This document shows positions 17,940-26,765 of a stretch of 64,000 nt of DNA, one piece after another. Location of the stretch: contig CAVZRE010000013.1 in assembly GCA_963777595.1 (NCBI GenBank), positions 124,001-188,000 of the forward strand, given 5' to 3'. Position 1 is the first letter of the stretch. The number at the start of each line of letters is the position of its first letter. This DNA is from CAVVFX01 sp963777595 (GTDB lineage Bacteria; Acidobacteriota; Terriglobia; Bryobacterales; Bryobacteraceae). Position numbers and translations under genes: made by a program. The notes beneath the pieces are model-generated. The model was given only the letters and a program-made list of their open reading frames with translations. It did not search any database and was not told where the DNA came from.

Positions 17940-19541
17940 ATGACCTTTCGATTAGCAGGTACTATCTTCGCCGCCCTCACCATGATTGTGCTCGCGCTAA
18001 CGGCGGCGGGATCGCAATCAGGGCCGCTGGTTTGTCAGTTCAATGTGTCCGGAATCTCCTCGATTCAATATATGGGAACGGAATTCCTCAACAATGGAGA
18101 GTTTCGCGTCAACGCTGTTCAAATGATGACTCCTAAAGGGGAAAGCGTACAAGCGGACCTAAACGCGCCAAGAAATTTCGATCTTGCCCACAAGACTTGG
18201 AATATAAAGTACACATGGGGGTCGATCAGCGTCGCCTACCAGGTGAACGGTGACAGCTTAGGGTTGAACGTGACGACCCAGAACAATTCGCATTACAAAA
18301 TCGTGAGTCTTTCCTACGAACCCATTACGCTGAGAACGTCGGGGAAGCCAATGGAGTTCGACGGCGTCACGCCGATGCTGGGGACTAACATCGGGGCACC
18401 GACCGCCCTCAGCCTCACCTCAGGCAGAACCGAGATCGTAATGACCAATGAAGACGTCGCGCGGCCTTTGCTGGCGGGCTTTCCCTGGGCTCTCGATAAA
18501 CCCGCGAATACGGTTTTCCCCCTGCGGCTCAATATTGCGCGGGACCCGATTTACCCGAATAGCCTACCCTTTATCGATCGCGCAATTCCCGCGGGGGGCA
18601 GCGACACTTACAATATCGCCCTGAAATTTGTCCCGGCAGGAACCTCAATGAGCAGCGCCGCCGGGGGAGTTTATAAGAAATTCGCCGCGATTTATCCTTA
18701 CCAATTAAACTGGACTGACCATCGGCCGATTGGCTTGCTATTTATCGCCCGGTCCTCGACCAACTGGCCGTCCAATCCAAGAGGCTGGCTACTCGACTCG
18801 AAAATCGATGTCAAAACGCGCCCGGGTGTGGCGGAGTTTCAAAAAAGGTTGCTCGCCTGGGCGGACAGCAGCGTTGCAGTACTCAAGAATATGAACGCCC
18901 AAGGGATGGTGACCTGGGATGTTGAGGGAGAACAATTCCCGCAACCGGTTACCTATATCGGCGATCCCCGGGCTATGGCTACTCTGGCCCCGGAAATGGA
19001 AGGCGTAGCGGATGCCTATTTCAAGAAATTCCGTGATGCCGGCCTTAAAGTCGGCGTCTGCGTGCGTCCCCAAAAGTTAGTCATTGCGCAAGACAGGAAC
19101 AGCGCTCAACAGCAGGACGCCTCCGATCCTGCTCAGCTCCTGATCGATAAGATCAAATACGCGAAAAACCGTTGGGGCGCCACGCTCTTTTATCTCGATT
19201 CGAATGGAACTCCCAGTTCACCGCTAGACGTTCAAGTAGTGCGTCGTGTAGCCGCGGCGGTACCCGGAATTCTCCTGATTCCCGAGCACAAGAATCTGGC
19301 GTACTATTCGACCAGTGCGCCGTACAACGAGCTACGTCTCGGAATTACTTCGACTCCTCGCCAGGTACGCGAAGTGTACCCGAAGGCGTTCGAGTTCATT
19401 TACGTGGCTGACGGGCCGATCGAGCGGCAATACTCGGCGCTTCGCACTGCAGTTCTGGCCGGAGATTCCTTGATGTTTCGGGGGTGGTACCCAGACCCGA
19501 TCAACGAGAAAGTCCGGAGCCTTACTATAGCTGCTCGCTAG
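17940..19541 (+). CDS. Secreted protein of unknown function, possible carbohydrate-active enzyme
   Basis: 533 aa with a signal peptide (residues 1-26, AALTMIVLALTAAGSQS). I cannot assign a family. Residues 30-270 look beta-rich (LGLNVTTQNNSHYKIVSLSY). Residues 290-530 alternate helices and strands in a TIM-barrel-like order with strands that could carry acidic residues: MVTWDVEGEQ, LKVGVCVRP, ATLFYLDSNG, GILLIPEHKN, FEFIYVADG. That layout recalls glycoside hydrolases with a beta-sandwich preceding a barrel. It is transcribed away from the EPS operon, so processing of the exported polymer is a reasonable but untested guess. No terminator is obvious before the convergent gene at 19563. Confidence 0.6.
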   Translation: MTFRLAGTIFAALTMIVLALTAAGSQSGPLVCQFNVSGISSIQYMGTEFLNNGEFRVNAVQMMTPKGESVQADLNAPRNFDLAHKTWNIKYTWGSISVAYQVNGDSLGLNVTTQNNSHYKIVSLSYEPITLRTSGKPMEFDGVTPMLGTNIGAPTALSLTSGRTEIVMTNEDVARPLLAGFPWALDKPANTVFPLRLNIARDPIYPNSLPFIDRAIPAGGSDTYNIALKFVPAGTSMSSAAGGVYKKFAAIYPYQLNWTDHRPIGLLFIARSSTNWPSNPRGWLLDSKIDVKTRPGVAEFQKRLLAWADSSVAVLKNMNAQGMVTWDVEGEQFPQPVTYIGDPRAMATLAPEMEGVADAYFKKFRDAGLKVGVCVRPQKLVIAQDRNSAQQQDASDPAQLLIDKIKYAKNRWGATLFYLDSNGTPSSPLDVQVVRRVAAAVPGILLIPEHKNLAYYSTSAPYNELRLGITSTPRQVREVYPKAFEFIYVADGPIERQYSALRTAVLAGDSLMFRGWYPDPINEKVRSLTIAAR

Positions 19542-19562
19542 TCTCGCGGCCTTTGGCAGAAG

Positions 19563-19994
19563 TCAACGCAGGCCGAAGGCCTGCTCTACAAGGCTTGCAC
19601 TTCTTTGGTGCGTGTTTACTGCTCGGCGGGTTTCGGTTTGGGTGGGGAAATCACGACATTCAAAGCGGAAAACTTCTGATCCCGGATCGCGGGTGGCGTC
19701 CACGGCCACAATGGTTCCTATCGGGACATCCGTTCGTTTGATTTCCTTGCCATCCTTGAGGAAGCGAGTCTTTTTGGAAACGCGAAAAGTAAGACTCTGC
19801 TCCTCCGCATCGACAACGTCAATTCTCAATTCCTTCTTCGTCAACGCCCTCAGGTTGCCTCGAAAAGTCGCGGCCGGACCCTCATAGCCAGGCGTCGCCG
19901 AGCCGAGCGGGCCGCGCGTGCGGCGTCCGTATTGACTGAACATCAAGACTGGCGCAATGACAACGACCAGCCAGATAGCGGCTATTCTCGACAT
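19563..19994 (-). CDS. Small secreted hypothetical protein
   Basis: 143 aa with an N-terminal signal peptide (IAAIWLVVVIAPVLMFSQ). The middle (TFRGNLRALTKKELRIDVVD to PIGTIVAVDATRDPG) looks like a small beta-barrel of the kind found in DUF5666-like proteins. I do not recognise a function. The last codons (V-E-Q-A-F-G-L-R-stop) are encoded by a palindromic dispersed repeat (19568-19590), so the native stop may have been displaced by repeat insertion. It converges with the 17940 gene. Confidence 0.6.
   Translation of the reverse strand: MSRIAAIWLVVVIAPVLMFSQYGRRTRGPLGSATPGYEGPAATFRGNLRALTKKELRIDVVDAEEQSLTFRVSKKTRFLKDGKEIKRTDVPIGTIVAVDATRDPGSEVFRFECRDFPTQTETRRAVNTHQRSASLVEQAFGLR
19568..19590. 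repeat. Dispersed palindromic repeat, copy A
   Basis: GCAGGCC-GAA-GGCCTGC followed by TCTACA: a perfect 7-bp stem with a 3-nt loop. Close copies occur at 23973-24005 and 33623-33655. All lie at gene 3' ends or between convergent genes, like REP elements. This copy forms the last codons of the 143-aa gene. Confidence 0.75.
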
Positions 19995-20088
19995 TTGTCT
20001 TCATTCTCGCAGAAACGCTCTCTTGAAAGACAAGTTCGCCTGGCGGTACATTTCCCAGCCCCGGGAAAGTCTGCCTCACCAGCGGCGC

Positions 20089-20511
20089 TCAGGAATTGTC
20101 TTTTATGTTGGTTGCAATCCACCACTTATAGCCGAAGGGATCGAGGATGCCGGACATGCGGTCGCCATAAGGCTGGTCGGCGGGCTCCCGGAGACTTTTC
20201 GCCCCGGCGGCCAAAGCCTGAGCATACATCGCGTCGCAATCCTCCGTGTAGATCAACAGGCTTACCGGTGAGCCTCCAAAGTGCTCCACGCTGAAGGCAT
20301 CTATCTGGGGGGCTTCGTCCGCCATCATGACAATCGAATCACCGATCTTCACTTCGGCGTGTCCAATCCGCCCGTCGGCGTTGGGCATTCGAAATTTTTC
20401 TTGGGCACCGAACGCCTTGGTATAGAATGCAATCGCGTCGGAGCAATTCTTGAACATGAGGTACGGCTGAACGCTGTGATATCCGTCCGGGACGGGTTTA
20501 GCATGGGCCAT
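20089..20511 (-). CDS. VOC-family (glyoxalase/PhnB-like) protein
   Basis: 140-aa protein of the vicinal oxygen chelate superfamily, PhnB/YdhR-like group. It opens with MAHAKPVPDGYHSVQPYL and has the family signature AIAFYTKAFGAQEKFRMP, then GSPVSLLIYTEDCDAMY and DRMSGILDPFGYKWWIAT near the end, where one metal ligand or its relic usually lies. The reaction is unknown; many relatives have no assigned substrate. The start at 20511 is preferred over the open extension to 20592 because it gives the canonical N-terminus. Confidence 0.85.
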   Translation of the reverse strand: MAHAKPVPDGYHSVQPYLMFKNCSDAIAFYTKAFGAQEKFRMPNADGRIGHAEVKIGDSIVMMADEAPQIDAFSVEHFGGSPVSLLIYTEDCDAMYAQALAAGAKSLREPADQPYGDRMSGILDPFGYKWWIATNIKDNS

Positions 20512-20595
20512 TTGGAACTCGGTTGCCTCCGCTTCCAATTTTCGCGCAAAACTGCGGCAAGTACCAACAGTCGAGGAGGGGAGTGAGGACACTGG

Positions 20596-20667
20596 AGCGG
20601 GGTACGGGACTCGAACCCGTCTAAATCAGCTTGGAAGGCTGACGCCCAGCCGCTAGGCCAACCCCGC
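20596..20667 (-). tRNA. tRNA-Gly (anticodon UCC)
   Basis: A 72-nt cloverleaf on the minus strand. The acceptor stem GCGGGGT pairs with ACCCCGC, the anticodon loop is CTTCCAA with UCC at plus-strand 20633-20635, and the T-arm is ACGGG-TTCGAGT-CCCGT. The CCA end is not encoded. Confidence 0.95.
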
Positions 20668-20684
20668 TTCGTTGCACAGATTCT

Positions 20685-20714
20685 ATTTTACACAAGATGC
20701 AGGCTGCACAGTCA
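20685..20714 (-). promoter_or_regulatory. Candidate promoter of tRNA-Gly
   Basis: On the minus strand, TGACTG (20709-20714) and TAAAAT (20685-20690) are separated by 18 nt and lie 17 nt before the mature tRNA 5' end. The element overlaps the farthest upstream ATG of the divergent aroDE frame, which supports using the downstream start for that gene. Confidence 0.4.
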
Positions 20715-20747
20715 CCCACATCTGGTATTCTAGTTCGTCAGAACCGG

Positions 20748-22280
20748 ATGGCGCAGAAACGGGTGCTTCCCAAAATATGTATCGCGCTCGGTCTGCCCAC
20801 GCTTGAACGCCTGCTGGAGAATGCCAGAAGGGAAGCAGAGGCGGGCGAGACGTTCCTTGAATTTCGCCTCGACTATCTCCCCGAGCCGGAAAAAGGAGCG
20901 CAAGCCATTTCCGGCTTCCTGAAAGAGTTCCCCGAATGTATGGTTTTGGCGACCTGCCGGCGCCATCAGAACCATGGGAAATTCAACGGCGCGATGACGG
21001 ATCAGCTTCGCGTTCTCGAGATCGCCGTGGAGCACGGCGCCTGCGCGGTGGACGTCGAGATCGAGACGGCCGAAATTGTAGCCAGCAAGCTCTCGATGTT
21101 TAGCGGCCGTGCGCAGTTGATCATCTCCTACCACAACTTCGAGAATACTCCGCAGATCGAGCAGGTCACCAAGCGCATGACGCGCATACCGGCCGACATC
21201 TACAAGCTGGTCACCACAGCGCGGAAGCCATCGGACGCAGCGCGTGTCCTGGCCTCCGCCAAGTCCACCGCGAGGGCCAAAATGGTGGTTCTCGCCATGG
21301 GAGAATTGGGTTTTCCGACGCGCGTATTATCGACATCGCAGGGAGGCGTCTTCACTTACGCCGCGCCCATGCATGCGCAGGGCACGGCGGCGGGACAGGT
21401 GAGCGCCCGGCAGTTGCGGCATCTCTACCGGATCGAGAAGTTCACTAAATCGGCCAAGGTCTACGGAGTGATCGCCGATCCTGTGCGGCATTCGCTTTCG
21501 CCGGTGATCCATAATCGTGCGTTTCAATCGCGCCGTCTGGACGCTGTGTACCTTCCCTTCCTGGTGCCGCCGGCCCAGTTAAGGGATTTTTTCGTAGCCG
21601 CCGAGAAAACGCCGATCGCGGGCTTTAGCGTGACGATCCCGCACAAACAAAAAGTGGTCCGTTATCTCGATACGGTGGATCCGCTGGCGCGCCGCATCGG
21701 CGCAGTCAACACGGTGTGGAAGAAGGCCGGCAAATGGCGCGGCACCAATACGGATGCGATCGGAGTGGTGAATCCGCTGGCCAAGCACATTCGGCTGGCG
21801 AATGCGACGGTGCTGGTGGCCGGCAATGGAGGGGCTGCGCGAGGAGCGGCTTCTGCGCTGATCGAAGCCGGCGCCAAGGTTTCGCTGGTAGGCCGCAATC
21901 CGGATCGGGTCCGCGCGCTGGCACGCATGTGCGGCGGCGAACCGTTGTTGCGCGACCAGGCCGATTCGCGCAAGTTCGACGTCCTGGTGCACGCGACTCC
22001 GCTCGGAATGTTCCCCAACATCCACGACTGTTTTTTTCGCAATTCGATCCCAGCGGAAATTGTTTTCGACATGGTATACAATCCGCTCGAGACGATGCTG
22101 ATCCAGCATGCGCGCGAGCAGGGCAAAACCATCATTCCCGGGCTGGAGATGTTTATCGAGCAGGCAGCGATGCAATTCGAGATCTGGACTGGTGAGAGCG
22201 CGCCGCGGGCGATAATGGAGAAGGCCGCGATCGAGGCGCTGGAAGTCAAAGCGCCGGAAACCAAGGTTGAAACCAAATGA
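20748..22280 (+). CDS. aroDE: Bifunctional 3-dehydroquinate dehydratase / shikimate dehydrogenase
   Basis: Fused enzyme for steps 3 and 4 of the shikimate pathway, 510 aa. The type I dehydratase half (about 8-215) has the Schiff-base Lys153 in IYKLVTTA and the catalytic His129 in ISYHNFE. The shikimate dehydrogenase half (about 235-500) has RHSLSP at 248-252, Lys300 in VTIPHK, NTD at 334-336 and the NADP motif GNGGAA at 359-364. An ATG at 20697 is in frame but would overlap the tRNA promoter region, so 20748 is preferred. The stop overlaps the next ATG (ATGA). This fusion is common in Acidobacteriota, Planctomycetes and plants. Confidence 0.93.
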   Translation: MAQKRVLPKICIALGLPTLERLLENARREAEAGETFLEFRLDYLPEPEKGAQAISGFLKEFPECMVLATCRRHQNHGKFNGAMTDQLRVLEIAVEHGACAVDVEIETAEIVASKLSMFSGRAQLIISYHNFENTPQIEQVTKRMTRIPADIYKLVTTARKPSDAARVLASAKSTARAKMVVLAMGELGFPTRVLSTSQGGVFTYAAPMHAQGTAAGQVSARQLRHLYRIEKFTKSAKVYGVIADPVRHSLSPVIHNRAFQSRRLDAVYLPFLVPPAQLRDFFVAAEKTPIAGFSVTIPHKQKVVRYLDTVDPLARRIGAVNTVWKKAGKWRGTNTDAIGVVNPLAKHIRLANATVLVAGNGGAARGAASALIEAGAKVSLVGRNPDRVRALARMCGGEPLLRDQADSRKFDVLVHATPLGMFPNIHDCFFRNSIPAEIVFDMVYNPLETMLIQHAREQGKTIIPGLEMFIEQAAMQFEIWTGESAPRAIMEKAAIEALEVKAPETKVETK

Positions 22281-22489
22281 AGCTGTCGCGAAGAGCCCTG
22301 CTGGCGCTCACTGGAACCGCAGTCGCATTGGCGCAGACTCCCGCCCCTCCTCCATCTGCCGCTTCTCCGGTTGCCGCCTCCGGGGACGCATTGGAGAAAG
22401 CCCGAGAAGAAAACCGTTTGAGCGCGGAGAACCTCGCGAAATTCGAAATTCCCATGTCCACTGAGCCGGCATTCACTTTCCGGGCCTGA
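22277..22489 (+). CDS. Small Tat-signal protein preceding an amidase
   Basis: 70 aa. It begins with a twin-arginine-type signal (KLSRRALLALTGTAVALAQ), then a Pro/Ala-rich stretch and a short polar helix (ALEKAREENRLSAENLAKFE). It overlaps aroDE by 4 nt and ends 2 nt before the amidase start. In other bacteria such N-terminal segments form the exported lead of Tat-dependent amidases, so this may be either a separate small protein or the N-terminus of the amidase cut off by a stop. Function not known. Confidence 0.6.
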   Translation: MKLSRRALLALTGTAVALAQTPAPPPSAASPVAASGDALEKAREENRLSAENLAKFEIPMSTEPAFTFRA

Positions 22490-22491
22490 CT

Positions 22492-23923
22492 ATGAAGGAT
22501 TTCGACGAGCAACTCTTCTGGGCAACCATTCCTGAACTGAATGCGAAGCTGAAAGCTCGCGAAGTTTCAGCAGTTGAACTGGCTCGCGCATTCGGGGACC
22601 GCCTGGAGAAACTAGGTCCCCGCTACAACGCCCTGGCATTGCCGATGAAGGAGATCGCCATCCGCAAGGCGAAGGAGGTTGATTCAGACCTGAAGCGCGA
22701 ACGTTTTCGCGGCCCCTTGCAAGGCATTCCGTTCGGCGCCAAGGATCTGCTCAGCGTGGAGGGACAGATCACGACGTGGGGCGCGAGACCTTATGCGGCG
22801 CAGGTTTTCGACTACACCGCGACCGTGCTGACGAAACTCGACAAGCTGGGCGCGCTGTTGATGGGCAAGCTGGCGATGGTCGAACTGGCCGGCGGCGGGG
22901 GATACAACATCGCCGGCGCATCGATGTTTGGTCCGGGATTGAATCCATGGAACCGGGCGAGGTGGTCGGGAGGCTCGTCGAGCGGATCCGGAGCGGCAGT
23001 GGCTGCGGGCCTGGTGCCGTTTGCCCTCGGTTCTGAAACTTCCGGTTCGATCCTGACTCCCGCGGCATTCTGCGGCGTGACCGGGTTACGTCCCACGTAT
23101 GGCCTGGTCAGCCGCTACGGCGCGATGGCGCTCTCCTGGACGATGGACAAGGTGGGTCCATTGGCCCGAACGGCGGAGGACTGCGCACTGGTGCTGCAAG
23201 CTATCGCAGGCAAAGATTCGCTCGATCCGGCATCGGCGGGCAAGAGCTTCTATTACGTGCCGGATGTGGTGCGCAAGTTCAGCGACTTGAAAGATCGGGT
23301 TTGCGCAAATCGATTTCGCGGATCGTCCCGACGCGAATCTGCGTCCGGTGCTGGCGCAAGCCTTCGAGACGGTAAAGGCACTCGGCATTCCGATGGTCGA
23401 GATGAAGCTGCCAAGTTTCCCATATGGAGCGATGACCGGAGCAATCATCGGCGCCGAGGAAGCTTCGATCTTCGAACCGCTGATCACCAGCGGCCAAGTG
23501 GACCAACTCGCCGATCCGGACCAGATCGCAGGGTTGAAGGCGCGCCTCGACATGCCAGCGAGGGATTATCTGAAGGCCATGCGGATCCGTTCACTGATGC
23601 AGCGCGAGTTTCGCAAGATGTTCAGTGAGGTGGATATTCTGCTCGCCCCCACGCGGTACAGCGTTGCACCCGAAGTCTCCAAGCCGCTCGATTATCGTCC
23701 CCCCGACGCACCCAAACCGCCGGACGAAGATGGCATGAGCGCCCTGATCCCTGCCGGCAATCTGGGAGGACTGCCGGCGCTTTCCCTGCCCTGCGGCTTT
23801 GCAGACGGCTTGCCGGTGGCGATTCAACTGGTTGGCAACCCATTTTCGGAGAATACACTGCTTGCCGTCGGGAAGGCGTTCCAGGCCCGCACCGATTTCC
23901 ACCGGCAGCATCCGAAGGTCTAG
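22492..23923 (+). pseudogene. Amidase signature-family enzyme, frameshifted
   Basis: GatA-like amidase interrupted by one frameshift. The first frame (22492 to about 23290) carries the Ser-cisSer-Lys core: the lysine in GIPFGAKDLLSVEG, and the GGSSSGSGAAVAAG and GSETSGSILTPAAFCG serine segments. At the AAA run 23290-23292 the sense moves to the +1 frame, which continues as KIGFAQIDFADRPD and ends at 23923 with LPCGFADGLPVAIQLVG. Removing one A restores one ~476-aa protein (DLKIGFAQ). Both halves are well conserved, so this may be a base-calling error or a recent mutation. It probably hydrolyses an amide; substrate unknown. Confidence 0.8.
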
Positions 23924-23972
23924 GCGGGGAGTTGGGGCGCGGGCGAAGCAATTCAGATCACATTCGAGACCC

Positions 23973-24005
23973 GGCGGACAGGCCAAAGGCCTGTTTTACA
24001 GCCGC
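23973..24005. repeat. Dispersed palindromic repeat, copy B
   Basis: ACAGGCC-AAA-GGCCTGT flanked by GGCGG and CCGC arms, with TTTTAC after the stem. It lies between the convergent amidase and aldo-keto reductase genes and could double as a bidirectional terminator. Confidence 0.75.
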
Positions 24006-24980
24006 TTAAGCGTCGATGTGATTGCTGAAGAAGTGATCGAGTTGGGCCTTGTACTTGGTTGACAACTCGTCCGACAGCTTCTTTCTCTCGGACACCGGCA
24101 GCGGCTTGAACGCCTTGGCAAGACGGCAGTTTTCGTCGATATGCTCGAACTTCGGCATGCCGATCACGACGGCCGTGACGGGCAGCGAGAGCGAGTAGTA
24201 CATCAATTTGGAAGGTTCGGCCGGACCGATCAACGCGTCCTGCGCCATCACCTTCATGGCGATCACGCCCATCTTCTTCCGATTGGCGACAGGGAGCGCG
24301 ACAGTCTCGAAGCTCGTCTTGATGGCATCGTTGGGGATCATGCCACCCTTACCGTTCTTCATGCCGACCATGGCGCCGTTCAGCGCCATCTGGGTGCAAT
24401 CGAAATCATGGCGTTCGAGGGCGGTTTTGAGCACCGTGGGATCGGTATGGCTGGTGATACCGATGAAGCGCGTCATTTTCTGGTCGCGCATTTTCAAAAT
24501 CTGATCGAGCACGCCGCCTTTGGCTTCGATCCGGGCGAGATCCTCTTCGGTCGTCAGCGAATGAATATGCAACAGGTCGAGGTGGTCCGTCTGCAAAGCC
24601 TTGAGGCTGGCTTCCACGATCTCGAAGCTCTTCTCCGGATCGCGATTGCTCAGCTTGGTCGCGATGAAAATACTATCCCGGCGTCCTTGCACAGCCTTGC
24701 CGATATGCTGTTCGCTAAGGTGGCCCTTACCGTAATCGTCCGCACTGTCGATGTAGTTGATACCGAGAGCCAAGCCCTTATTGATGGCTTCGATCGCCTG
24801 GTCTTCTTCCTTGTATTGCAGATAGCGGCTGCCGGTCCCCATCGCCAAAATGGAGACATGCACTCCGGTCTTTCCGAGTGTACGCATCGGCATATCCGAA
24901 TTGCCTTTGGCGGAGAGCGTACTGGCGGCGAGCGCGCCGGCTGCGGTGGTTTCGAGGAACTTGCGTCGAGAGATGCTCAT
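24006..24980 (-). CDS. Tat-exported aldo/keto reductase
   Basis: 324-aa NADPH-dependent oxidoreductase. The twin-arginine signal SISRRKFLETTAAGALAAST occupies residues 2-21. The catalytic tetrad is in place: Asp78 in NYIDSADDY, Tyr83, Lys109 in FIATKLSN and His140 in DLLHIH. The C-terminal cofactor region has VVIGMPKFEHIDEN. The start at 24980 has a good GGAG sequence 9 nt upstream; the frame remains open far upstream but is antisense to the TPR gene. Tat export of an AKR implies cofactor loading before transport. Substrate unknown. Confidence 0.9.
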   Translation of the reverse strand: MSISRRKFLETTAAGALAASTLSAKGNSDMPMRTLGKTGVHVSILAMGTGSRYLQYKEEDQAIEAINKGLALGINYIDSADDYGKGHLSEQHIGKAVQGRRDSIFIATKLSNRDPEKSFEIVEASLKALQTDHLDLLHIHSLTTEEDLARIEAKGGVLDQILKMRDQKMTRFIGITSHTDPTVLKTALERHDFDCTQMALNGAMVGMKNGKGGMIPNDAIKTSFETVALPVANRKKMGVIAMKVMAQDALIGPAEPSKLMYYSLSLPVTAVVIGMPKFEHIDENCRLAKAFKPLPVSERKKLSDELSTKYKAQLDHFFSNHIDA

Positions 24981-25067
24981 AAGGAACTCCTGCTCGAAGA
25001 TTATCACGATTAAGGACGCTTTACACCGTTCGAACTCTTTGTTACGCGGCAATACAATAGAGAGTGG

Positions 25068-26326
25068 ATGAAGATGCGGAATCCGATTTTGCGCGCCATG
25101 GCGGCTGGACTGTTCGTCCTGACCCACGCCGCGGGCGCTCCACAGGCAACCGATCCGATGGCAGACGGTATGAAGGCTCTCGAAGAGAAGCGGTACGACG
25201 CGGCGCTGGCGGCGTTCCGGCAGGCCGTCGCAAAAGATCCCAAAGATTTCTTCGCACATTTCCACCTTGCGCTCTCTTGCAGCCTTCTGAAGGATGACAC
25301 TGAGGCAGCCGCGGAATACCGGAAAACGCTGGAGTTGAAGCCTGGGTTGTATGAAGCGGAGTTGAACCTGGGCATCGTGCTGGTGCGCAGCAAGCAGTTC
25401 AACGACGCGGTCGGTCCTCTGGCCGATGCGGCCGGACAGAAGCCGAAGGAGTTTCGTCCGCAGTATTACTGGGGCGAGGCGCTGCTCGGCGCCGGCAACT
25501 TCGAAAAGGCGGTGGGCGTGTTTGGAACCGCGGCGGAACTCGATGGCAAGTCGGCAGCGGCGCAAACGGGTTGGGCCAAGGCGCTGGTGGGCGAGAAAAA
25601 ACTGAGCGACGCTGCGCCGCATTTCCAGAAAGCAGCGGAACTCGATCCGAACTACCGCGATGAATTGCTGGAACTCGCGGCTGAATACGAGAAGGCGGAC
25701 AGCAATCAGCGATGCCATTGCGATTTATCCGCAGTTTCCGGAGAATGCCGGCAGCGCAGGAACGCATGGGTGAATTGCTGATCGAGACGAAGCGTTTCGC
25801 CGATGCGATTCCGGGGCTCGAAAAGGCCGTAGCCGCGTCGCCGACGTCCGGCCAACCGGCTCGCGCTGGCGACCGCTTACGGATTAAATAAACAGTTCGA
25901 CAAGGAACTGGAGATGCTCGCGCTGGTGGTTGCGGCCGAGCCGGCAGAACTACGATCTGCATATGCGCTATGGGAGGGCGTTGCGGGATCAGCACAAGCT
26001 GCAGCGCGCGGAACAGCAGTTCATGCATGCGGTCAACGCTCCAGCATGATTCGGTGGAAGCGTTGAATGAACTCGCGTCGGTGGCGATCGTCATTGAAGA
26101 CTATCCTACGGGACTCGGCGCCCTCGAGCGTGTCAGGGCGCTTGGCAAGGAGAAGCCCGGCGACGTTTTCCTTCGCGCCATTACGCTCGATAAGTTAAGC
26201 AGCGAAACCGGCCTTGGAGGCGTACGAGCAGTTCCTGGCGGTGAGCGGAGGCAAGTTTCCCGACCAGGAATTCCAGGCGCGTCAACGAATCCATATACTT
26301 GAAAATGTCGCATGGGGCAAAAATGA
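25068..26326 (+). pseudogene. Secreted TPR-repeat protein, multiply frameshifted
   Basis: The first 210 residues (25068-25700) are intact: a signal peptide, then tetratricopeptide repeats such as YDAALAAFRQAVAKDPKDFF and AAAEYRKTLELKPGLYEAEL. Beyond 25700 the coding sense jumps frame at about 25705, 25752, 25850, 25943, 26041 and 26204, yet each segment between jumps is clean TPR sequence (DAIAIYPQFPENAG, ERMGELLIETKRFADAI, NYDLHMRYGRALRDQ, ALEAYEQFLAVSGGKFPDQ). Every jump is +1 relative to the one before. Rejoined, it would be about 415 aa and end at the TGA at 26324-26326 after one more correction in the A-run at 26319-26323. Probably a periplasmic scaffold protein. Confidence 0.65.
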
Positions 26327-26765
26327 GACGCGCCCGGATCGTTGCGCTGGCTTTGGCACTGGCAATGGTGGTCTGACGGCGGCCGATTTGCAGGTGGCGA
26401 AGAACGAGCCCAATCTGGAGAAGCGTTCGCGGTTGGCGCTGGCCAACGCGGACCAGGCAATCAGCGAGGCGCGCGAAGCTTACGCGGTACAGAATATGAA
26501 AGTCACGGAGGCGAAGCTTGCCGAAGTTCGGGAGTCTGTCGAACTGGCGCAAGCGGCGCTGGCGGCGTCCGGCAAGAAGCCAGGGAAGAGTCCCGGGACC
26601 GTACAAATACGCCGAGACCAAAAGCCGCAAACTGCTGCGGCGGCTGGATGGATTAAAGCAGGAAATGGACTGCGTCCGACCGCGCGATCGATCGAACCGG
26701 TGCAAAATAGAGTACAGGAGATTCATGATGCCTGGCTCGACGGCATCCTGACGCACGCCAAATGA
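26323..26765 (+). pseudogene. Secreted helical protein, frameshifted
   Basis: Begins with a signal peptide (MRRARIVALALALAMVV) at 26323, overlapping the expected TPR stop. The sense then moves frame near 26372 and continues as LTAADLQVAKNEPNLEKRSR and helical repeats (AYAVQNMKVTEAKLAEVRES). Further jumps lie near 26597 and 26675. The C-terminus QEIHDAWLDGILTHAK ends in an ATGA overlap with the next gene. Uninterrupted it would be about 145 aa. No family recognised; it looks like an alpha-helical partner of the TPR protein and of the following gene. Confidence 0.5.

Noticed and set aside
24141..25013. 290-aa open frame on the plus strand
   Set aside because: Antisense to the aldo-keto reductase, whose catalytic residues are all present; the His/Arg-rich translation is typical of a shadow.
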